DNA of 64,000 bases, from the NCBI RefSeq assembly GCF_050948175.1, contig NW_027490229.1, forward strand, positions 1-64,000, given 5' to 3'. Within the stretch, counting starts at the first letter, position 1; each line of letters starts with the position of its first letter. The translations under genes were made by a program, and so were the position numbers. Shown in pieces: positions 51,310-62,000 of this stretch. A model generated the notes under the pieces. That model saw only the letters and a program-made list of their open reading frames with translations, made no database searches and was not told the DNA's origin. The DNA is from Xylocopa sonorina. Its lineage: Eukaryota; Arthropoda; Insecta; Hymenoptera; Apidae.

Positions 51310-54300
51310 AGGAAATAGCGCTTGCAGATGTCTACGCATCGTAGCAGTAGAGTTCTTATGATTCTTAAAACGCGATATCGCATCTCATTTCTATGTTCCA
51401 TGGTAAGATATAATATGATTTGCGGAGTGTTATGTATTCCTCGTCTACACTTCAAATGAATGTGAATGCGACACTTCCTCGCTAGGAAATAGCGTTTGCA
51501 GATGTCTACGTATCGTAGCAATAGAGTTCTTATGATTCTTAAAACGCGATATCGGATCTCATTTCTATATTTCATGGTAAGATATAATATGATTTGCGAA
51601 GTGTTATGTATTCCTCGTCTACACTTCAAATGAATGTGAATGCGACACTTCCTCGCTAGGAAATAGCGTTTGCAGATGTCTACGTATCGTAGCAATAGAG
51701 TTCTCATGATTCTTAAAACATGATATCGCATCTCATTTCTATGTTTCATGGTAAGACATAATATGATTTGCGAAGTGTCATGCATTCCTCGTCTACACTT
51801 CAAATGAATGTGAATGCGACACTTCCTCGCTAGGAAATAGCGTTTGCAGATGTCTGCGTATCGTAGCAGTAGAGTTCTAATGCTTCTTAAAACGCGATAT
51901 CGCATCTCATTTCTATGTTTCATGGTAAGATATAATATGATTTGCGAAGTGTTATGTATTCCTCGTCTACACTTCAAATCAATGTGAATGTGACACTTTC
52001 TCGCTAGGAAATAGCGTTTGCAGATGTCTGCGTATCATAGCAGTAGAGTTCTAATGCTTCTTAAAACGCGTAATCGCATCTCATTTCTATGTTTCATGGT
52101 AAGGTATAATATGATTTGCGAAGTGTTATGTATACCTCGTCTACACTTCAAATGAATGTAAATGCGATACTTTCTTGCAAGGAAATAGCGTTTGCAAATG
52201 TCTACCTATCGTAGCAGTAGTGTTCTAATGCTTCTTAGAACGCGATGTCGCATCTCATTTCTATGTTTCATGGTAAGATATAATATGATTTGCGAACTGT
52301 TATGTATTCCTCGTCTACACTTCAAATGAATGTAAGTGCGACACTATCTTGCAAGGAAATAGCGTTTGCAGATGTCTACGTATTGTAGCAATTGATTTCT
52401 GATGCTTCTTAAAACGCGATATCGCATCTCATTTCTATGTTTCATGGTAAGATATAATATGATTTGCGAAGTGTTATGTATTCCTCGTCTACACTTCAAA
52501 TGAATGTAAATGCGACAATTCTTTGCAAGGAAATAGCGTTTGCAGATGTCTACGTATCGTAGCAATAGAGTTCTAATGCTTCTTAAAACGCGATATCGCA
52601 TCTCATTTCTATGTTTCATGGTAAGATCTAATATGATTTGCGGAGTGATATGTATTCCTACTCTACACTTCAAATGAATGTGAATGCGACACTTCCTCGC
52701 TAGGAAATAGTGTTTGCAGATGTCTGCGTATCGTAGCAGTAGAGCTATAATGCTTCTTAAAACGCGATATCGCATCTCATTTCTATGTTTCATGGTATGA
52801 TATAATATGATTTGCGAAGTGTTATGTATTCCTCGTCTACACTTCAAATGAATGTGAATGCGACACTTCCTCGCTAGGAAATAGTGTTTGCAGATGTCTG
52901 CGTATCGTAGCAGTAGAGCTATAATGCTTCTTAAAACGCGATATCGCATCTCATTTCTATGTTTCATGGTATGATATAATATGATTTGCGAAGTGTTATG
53001 TATTCCTCGTCTACACATCAAATGAATGTAAATGCGACACTTTCTTGCAAGGAAATAGCGTTTGCAGATGTCTACGTATCGAAGCAATAGAGCTCAAATG
53101 CTTCTTAAAACGAGATATTGCATCTCATATCTATGTTTCATGATAAGATATAATATTCATTGCGAAGTGTTATGTATTCCTCGTCTACGATTCAAATGGA
53201 TGTAAATGCGACACTTCCTTGCAAGGAAATAGCGTTTGCAGATGTCTACGTATCGTAGCAATAGAGTTCTAATTCTTCTTAAAACGCGATATCGCATCTC
53301 ATTTCTATGTTTCTTGGTAAGATATAATATGATTTGCTAAGTGTCATGCATTCCTCGTCCACACTTCAAATTAATGTAAATGCGACACTTCCTTGCAAGG
53401 TAATAGCGTTTGCAGATGTCTACGTATCGTAGCAATAGAGTTCTTATGATTCTTAAAACGCGATATCGCATCTCATTTCTATGTTTCATGGTAAGATATA
53501 ATATGATTTGCGAAGAGTTATGTATTCCTCGTCTACACTTCAAATGAATGTAAATACGACACTTCTTTGCAAGGAAATAGCGTTTGCAGATGTCTACGTA
53601 TCGAAGCAATAGAGTTCAAATGCTTCTTAAAACGAGATATTGCATCTCATATCTATGTTTCATGATAAGAAATAATATTCATTGCGAAGTGTTATGCATT
53701 CCTCGTCTACGATTCAAATGAATGTAAATGCGACACTTCCTTGCAAGGAAATAGCGTTTGCAGATGTCTACGTATCGTAGCAATAGAGTTCTTATGATTC
53801 TTAAAACGCGATATCGCATCTCATTTCTATGTTTCATGCTAAGATATAATATGATTTGCGGAGTGTTATGTATTCGTCGTCTACACTTCAAATGAATGTG
53901 AATGCGACACTTCCTCGCTAGGAAATAGCGTTTGCAGATGTCTGCGTATCGTAGCAGTAGAGTTCTAATGCTTCTTAAAACGCGATATCGCATCTCATTT
54001 CTATGTTTCATGGTAAGATATAATATGATTTGCGAAGTGTTATGTATTCCTCGTCTACACATCAAATGAATGTAAATGCGACACTTTCTTGCAAGGAAAT
54101 AGCGTTTGCAGATGTCTACGTATCGAAGCAATAGAGTTCAAATGCTTCTTAAAACGAGATATTGCATCTCATATCTATGTTTCATGATAAGATATAATAT
54201 TCATTGCGAAGTGTTATGTATTCCTCGTCGACGATTCAAATGAATGTAAATGCGACACTTCCTTGCAAGGAAATAGCGTTTGCAGATGTCTACGTATCGT

Positions 54301-56008
54301 AGCAATAGAGTTCTTATGATTCTTAAAACGCGATATCGCATCTCATTTCTATGTTTCATGGTAAGGTATAATATGATATGCGAAGTGTTATGTATTCGTC
54401 GTCTACACTTCAAATGAATGTAAATGCCACACTATCTTGCAAGGAAATAGCGTTTGCAGATGTCTACGTATTGTAGCAATGGATTTCTGATGCTTCTTAA
54501 AACGCGATATCGCATCTCATTTCTATGTTTCATGGTAAGATATAATATGATTTGCGGAGTGATATGTATTCCTACTCTACACTTCAAATGAATGTGAATG
54601 CGACACTTCCTCGCTAGGAAATAGTGTTTGCAGATGTCTACGTAACGTAGCAATAGAGTTCTAATGCTTCTTAGAACGCGATATCGCATCTCATTTCTAT
54701 GTTTCATGGTAAGATATAATTTGATTTGCGGAGTGTTATGTATTCCTCGTCTACACTTCAAATGAATGTGAATGCGACACTTCCTCGCTAGGGAATAGCG
54801 TTTGCAGATGTCTGCGTATCGTAGCAGTAGAGTTCTAATGCTTCTTAAAACGCGATATCGCATCTCATTTCTATGTTTCATGGTAAGATATAATATGATT
54901 TGCGAAGTGTTATGTATTCCTCGTCTACACATCAAATGAATGTAAATGCGACACTTTCTTGCAAGGGAATAGCGTTTGCAGATGTCTACGTATCGAAGCA
55001 ATAGAGTTCAAATGCTTCTTAAAACGAGATATTGCATCTCATATCTATGTTTCATGATAAGATATAATATTCATTGCGAAGTGTTATATATTCCTCGTCT
55101 ACGATTCAAATGAATGTAAATGCGACACTTCCTTGCAAGGACATAGCGTTTGCAGATGTCTACGTATCGTAGAAATAGAGTTCTAATGCTTCTTAAAACG
55201 CGATATCGCATCACATTTCTATGTTTCATGGTAAGATATAATATGATTTGCGGAGTGTTATGTATTCCTCGTCTACACTTCAAATGAATGTGAATGCGAC
55301 ACTTCCTCGCTAGGAAATAGCGTTTGCAGATGTCTACGTATCGTAGCAGTAGAGTTCTAATGCTTCTTGAAACGCGATATCGCATCTCATTTCTATGTTT
55401 CATGGTAAGATATAATATGATTTGCGAAGTGTTATGTGTTCCTCGTGTACACATCAAATGAATGTAAATGCGACACTTCCTTGCAAGGAAATAGCGTTTG
55501 CAGATGTCTACGTATCGTAGCAATAGAGTTCTGATGCTTCTTAAAACGCGATATCGCATCTCATTCCTATGTTTCATGGTAAGATATAATATGATTTGCG
55601 AAGTGTTATGTATTCCTCGTCTACACTTCAAATGAATGTAAATGCGACACTATCTTGCAAGGAAATAGCGTTTGCAGATGTCTACGTATTGTAGCAATGG
55701 ATTTCTGATGCTTCTTAAAACGCGATATCGCATCTCATTTCTATGTTTCATGGTAAGATATAATATGATTTGCGAAGTGTTATGTATTCCTCGTCTACAC
55801 TTCAAATGAATGTAAATGCGACAATTCTTTGCAAGGAAATAGCGTTTGCAGATGTCTACGTATCGTTGCAATAGAGTTCTTATGATTCTTAAAACGCGAA
55901 TATCGCATAACATTTCTATGTTTCATGGTAAGATATAATATGATTTGCGGAGTGATATGTATTCCTACTCTACACTTCAAATGAATGTAAATGCTACACT
56001 TCCTTGCG
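51310..56008. repeat. 27-monomer higher-order repeat, copy 2 (4,699 bp)
   Basis: It follows copy 1 directly, with B monomers at 53,060, 53,582, 54,104 and 54,974. One base is gained near its end (CGCGAATATCGC, about 55,899). It diverges from the start of copy 2 at about 56,020, where GCGTTTGCAG replaces GCGCTTGCAG, so there is no third copy. Confidence 0.92.
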
Positions 56009-59000
56009 AGGAAATAGCGTTTGCAGATGTCTACGTAACGTAGCAATAGAGTTCTAATGCTTCTTAAAACGCGATATCGCATCTCATTTCTATGTTTCAT
56101 GGTAAGATATAATATGATTTGCGAAGTGTTATGTATTCCTCGTCTACACATCAAATGAATGTAAATGCGACACTTTCTTGCAAGGGAATAGCGTTTGCAG
56201 ATGTCTACGTATCGAAGCAATAGAGTTCAAATGCTTCTTAAAACGAGATATTGCATCTCATATCTATGTTTCATGATAAGATATAATATTCATTGCGAAG
56301 TGTTATATATTCCTCGTCTACGATTCAAATGAATGTAAATGCGACACTTCCTTGCAAGGACATAGCGTTTGCAGATGTCTACGTATCGTAGAAATAGAGT
56401 TCTAATGCTTCTTAAAACGCGATATCGCATCACATTTCTATGTTTCATGGTAAGATATAATATGATTTGCGGAGTGTTATGTATTCCTCGTCTACACTTC
56501 AAATGAATGTGAATGCGACACTTCCTCGCTAGGAAATAGCGTATGCAGATGTCTACGTATCGTAGCAGTAGAGTTCTAATGCTTCTTGAAACGCGATATC
56601 GCATCTCATTTCTATGTTTCATGGTAAGATATAATATGATTTGCGAAGTGTTATGTATTCCTCGTGTACACATCAAATGAATGTAAATGCGACACTTCCT
56701 TGCAAGGAAATAGCGTTTGCAGATGTCTACGTATCGTAGCAATAGAGTTCTGATGCTTCTTAAAACGCGATATCGCATCTCATTTCTATGTTTCATGGTA
56801 AGATATAATATGATTTGCGAAGTGTTATGTATTCCTCGTCTACACTTCAAATGAATGTAAATGCGACACTATCTTGCAAGGAAATAGCGTTTGCAGATGT
56901 CTACGTATTGTAGCAATTGATTTCTGATGCTTCTTAAAACGCGATATCGCATCTCATTTCTATGTTTCATGGTAAGATATAATATGATTTGCGAAGTGTT
57001 ATGTATTCCTCGTCTACACTTCAAATGAATGTAAATGCGACAATTCTTTGCAAGGAAATAGCGTTTGCAGATGTCTACGTATCGTAGCAATAGAGTTCTA
57101 ATGCTTCTTAAAAACGCGATATCGCATCTCATTTCTATGTTTCATGGTAAGATCTAATATGATTTGCGGAGTGATATGTATTCCTACTCTACACTTCAAA
57201 TGAATGTGAATGCGACACTTCCTCGCTAGGAAATAGTGTTTGCAGATGTCTGCGTATCGTAGCAGTAGAGCTATAATGCTTCTTAAAACGCGATATCGCA
57301 TCTCATTTCTATGTTTCATGGTATGATATAATATGATTTGCGAAGTGTTATGTATTCCTCGTCTACACATCATATGAATGTAAATGCGACACTTTCTTGC
57401 AAGGAAATAGCGTTGCAGATGTCTACGTATCGAAGCAATAGTGCTCAAATGCTTCTTAAAACGAGATATTGCATCTCATATCTATGTTTCATTGATAAGA
57501 TATAATATTCATTGCGAAGTGTTATGTATTCCTCGTCTACGATTCAAATGGATGTAAATGCGACACTTCCTTGCAAGGAAATAGCGTTTGCAGATGTCTA
57601 CGTATCGTAGCAATAGAGTTCTAATTCTTCTTAAACGCGATATCGCATCTCATTTCTATGTTTCATGGTAAGATATAATATGATTTGCGGAGTGTTATGT
57701 ATTCCTCGTCTACACTTCAAATGAATGTGAATGCGACACTTCCTCGCTAGGAAATAGCGTTTGCAGATGTCTGCGTATCGTAGCAGTAGAGTTCTAATGC
57801 TTCTTAAAACGCGATATCGCATCTCATTTCTATGTTTCATGGTAAGATATAATATGATTTGCGAAGTGTTATGTATTCCTCGTCTACACATCAAATGAAT
57901 GTAAATGCGACACTTTCTTGCAAGGAAATAGCGTTTGCAGATGTCTACGTATCGAAGCAATAGAGTTCAAATGCTTCTTAAAACGAGATATTGCATCTCA
58001 TATCTATGTTTCATGATAAGATATAATATTCATTGCGAAGTGTTATGTATTCCTCGTCGACGATTCAAATGAATGTAAATGCGACACTTCCTTGCAAGGA
58101 AATAGCGTTTGCAGATGTCTACGTATCGTAGCAATAGAGTTCTTATGATTCTTAAAACGCGATATCGCATCTCATTTCTATGTTTCATGGTAAGGTATAA
58201 TATGATATGCGAAGTGTTATGTATTCGTCGTCTACACTTCAAATGAATGTAAAATGCCACACTATCTTGCAAGGAAATAGCGTTTGCAGATGTCTACGTA
58301 TCGTAGCAATAGAGTTCTTATGATTCTTAAAACGCGATATCGCATCTCATATCTATGTTTCATGATAAGAAATAATATTCATTGCGAACTGTTATGCATT
58401 CCTCGTCTACGATTCAAATGAATGTAAATGCGACACTTCCTTGCAAGGAAAAAGCGTTTGCAGATGTCTACGTATCGTAGCAATAGAGTTCTAATGCTTA
58501 TTAAAACGCGATATCGCATCTCATTTCTATGTTTCAAGGTAAGATATAATATGATTTGCGGAGTGTTATGTATTCCTCGTCTACACTTCAAATGAATGTG
58601 AATGCGACACTTCCTCGCTAGGAAATAGCGTTTGCAGATGTCTGCGTATCGTAGCAGTAGAGTTCTAATGCTTCTTAAAACGCGATATCGCATCTCATTT
58701 CTATGTTTCATGGTAAGATATAATATGATTTGCGAAGTGTTATGTATTCCTCGTCTACACTTCAAATCAATGTGAATGTGACACTTTCTCGCTAGGAAAT
58801 AGCGTTTGCAGATGTCTGCGTATCATAGCAGTAGAGTTCTAATGCTTCTTAAAACGCGATATCGCATCTCATTTCTATGTTTCATGGTAAGGTATAATAT
58901 GATTTGCGAAGTGTTATGTATACCTCGTCTACACTTCAAATGAATGTAAATGCGATACTTTCTTGCAAGGAAATAGCGTTTGCAAATGTCTACCTATCGT

Positions 59001-62000
59001 AGCAGTAGTGTTCTAATGCTTCTTAGAACGCGATGTCGCATCTCATTTCTATGTTTCATGGTAAGATATAATATGATTTGCGAACTGTTATGTATTCCTC
59101 GTCTACACTTCAAATGAATGTAAATGCGACACTTCTTTGCAAGGAAATAGCGTTTGCAGATGTCTACGTATCGAAGCAATAGAGTTCAAATGCTTCTTAA
59201 AACGAGATATTGCATCTCATATCTATGTTTCATGATAAGAAATAATATTCATTGCGAAGTGTTATGCATTCCTCGTCTACGATTCAAATGAATGTAAATG
59301 CGACACTTCCTTGCAAGGAAATAGCGTTTGCAGATGTCTACGTATCGTAGCAATAGAGTTCTTATGATTCTTAAAACGCGATATCGCATCTCATTTCTAT
59401 GTTTCATGGTAAGATATAATATGATTTGCGGAGTGTTATGTATTCCTCGTCTACACTTCAAATGAATGTGAATGCGACACTTCCTCGCTAGGAAATAGCG
59501 TTTGCAGATGTCTGCGTATCGTAGCAGTAGAGTTCTAATGCTTCTTAAAACGCGATATCGCATCTCATTTCTATGTTTCATGGTAAGATATAATATGATT
59601 TGCGAAGTGTTATGTATTCCTCGTCTACACATCAAATGAATGTAAATGCGACACTTTCTTGCAAGGAAATAGCGTTTGCAGATGTCTACGTATCGAAGCA
59701 ATAGAGTTCAAATGCTTCTTAAAACGAGATATTGCATCTCATATCTATGTTTCATGATAAGATATAATATTCATTGCGAAGTGTTATGTATTCCTCGTCG
59801 ACGATTCAAATGAATGTAAATGCGACACTTCCTTGCAAGGAAATAGCGTTTGCAGATGTCTACGTATCGTAGCAATAGAGTTCTTATGATTCTTAAAACG
59901 CGATATCGCATCTCATTTCTATGTTTCATGGATAAGGTATAATATGATATGCGAAGTGTTATGTATTCGTCGTCTACACTTCAAATGAATGTAAATGCCA
60001 CACTATCTTGCAAGGAAATAGCGTTTGCAGATGTCTACGTATCGTAGCAATAGAGTTCTTATGATTCTTAAAACGCGATATCGCATCTCATATCTATGTT
60101 TCATGATAAGAAATAATATTCATTGTGAACTGTTATGCATTCCTCGTCTACGATTCAAATGAATGTAAATGCGACACTTCCTTGCAAGGAAAAAGCGTTT
60201 GCAGATGTCTACGTATCGTAGCAATAGAGTTCTAATGCTTATTAAAACGCGATATCGCATCTCATTTCTATGTTTCAAGGTAAGATATAATATGATTTGC
60301 GGAGTGTTATGTATTCCTCGTCTACACTTCAAATGAATGTGAATGCGACACTTCCTCGCTAGGAAATAGCGTTTGCAGATGTCTGCGTATCGTAGCAGTA
60401 GAGTTCTAATTCTTCTTAAAACGCGATATCGCATCTCATTTCTATGTTTCTTGGTAAGATATAATATGATTTGCTAAGTGTCATGCATTCCTCGTCCACA
60501 CTTCAAATGAATGTAAATGCGACACTTCCTTGCAAGGTAATAGCGTTTGCAGATGTCTACGTATCGTAGCAATAGATTTCTTATGATTCTTAAAACGCGA
60601 TATCGCATCTCATTTCTATGTTTCATGGTAAGATATAATATGATTTGCGAAGAGTTATGTATTCCTCGTCTACACTTCAAATGAATGTAAATACGACACT
60701 TCTTTGCAAGGAAATAGCGTTTGCAGATGTCTACGTATCGAAGCAATAGAGTTCAAATGCTTCTTAAAACGAGATATTGCATCTCATATCTATGTTTCAT
60801 GATAAGAAATAATATTCATTGCGAAGTGTTATGCATTCCTCGTCTACGATTCAAATGAATGTAAATGCGACACTTCCTTGCAAGGAAATAGCGTTTGCAG
60901 ATGTCTACGTATCGTAGCAATAGAGTTCTTATGATTCTTAAAACGCGATATCGCATCTCATTTCTATGTTTCATGGTAAGATATAATATGATTTGCGGAG
61001 TGTTATGTATTCGTCGTCTACACTTCAAATGAATGTGAATGCGACACTTCCTCGCTAGGAAATAGCGTTTGCAGATGTCTGCGTATCGTAGCAGTAGAGT
61101 TCTAATGCTTCTTAAAACGCGATATCGCATCTCATTTCTATGTTTCATGGTAAGATATAATATGATTTGCGAAGTGTTATGTATTCCTCGTCTACACATC
61201 AAATGAATGTAAATGCGACACTTTCTTGCAAGGAAATAGCGTTTGCAGATGTCTACGTATCGAAGCAATAGAGTTCAAATGCTTCTTAAAACGAGATATT
61301 GCATCTCATATCTATGTTTCATGATAAGATATAATATTCATTGCGAAGTGTTATGTATTCCTCGTCGACGATTCAAATGAATGTAAATGCGACACTTCCT
61401 TGCAAGGAAATAGCGTTTGCAGATGTCTACGTATCGTAGCAATAGAGTTCTTATGATTCTTAAAACGCGATATCGCATCTCATTTCTATGTTTCATGGTA
61501 AGGTATAATATGATATGCGAAGTGTTATGTATTCGTCGTCTACGATTCAAATGAATGTAAATGCGACACTTCCTTGCAAGGAAAAAGCGTTTGCAGATGT
61601 CTACGTATCGTAGCAATAGAGTTCTAATGCTTATTAAAACTCGATATCGCATCTCATTTCTATGTTTCAAGGTAAGATATAATATGATTTGCGGAGTGTT
61701 ATGTATTCCTCGTCTACACTTCAAATGAATGTGAATGCGACACTTCCTCGCTAGGAAATAGCGTTTGCAGATGTCTGCGTATCGTAGCAGTAGAGTTCTA
61801 ATGCTTCTTAAAACGCGATATCGCATCTCATTTCTATGTTTCATGGTAAGATATAATATGATTTGCGAAGTGTTATGTATTCCTCGTCTACACTTCAAAT
61901 CAATGTGAATGTGACACTTTCTCGCTAGGAAATAGCGTTTGCAGATGTCTGCGTATCATAGCAGTAGAGTTCTAATGCTTCTTAAAACGCGATATCGCAT

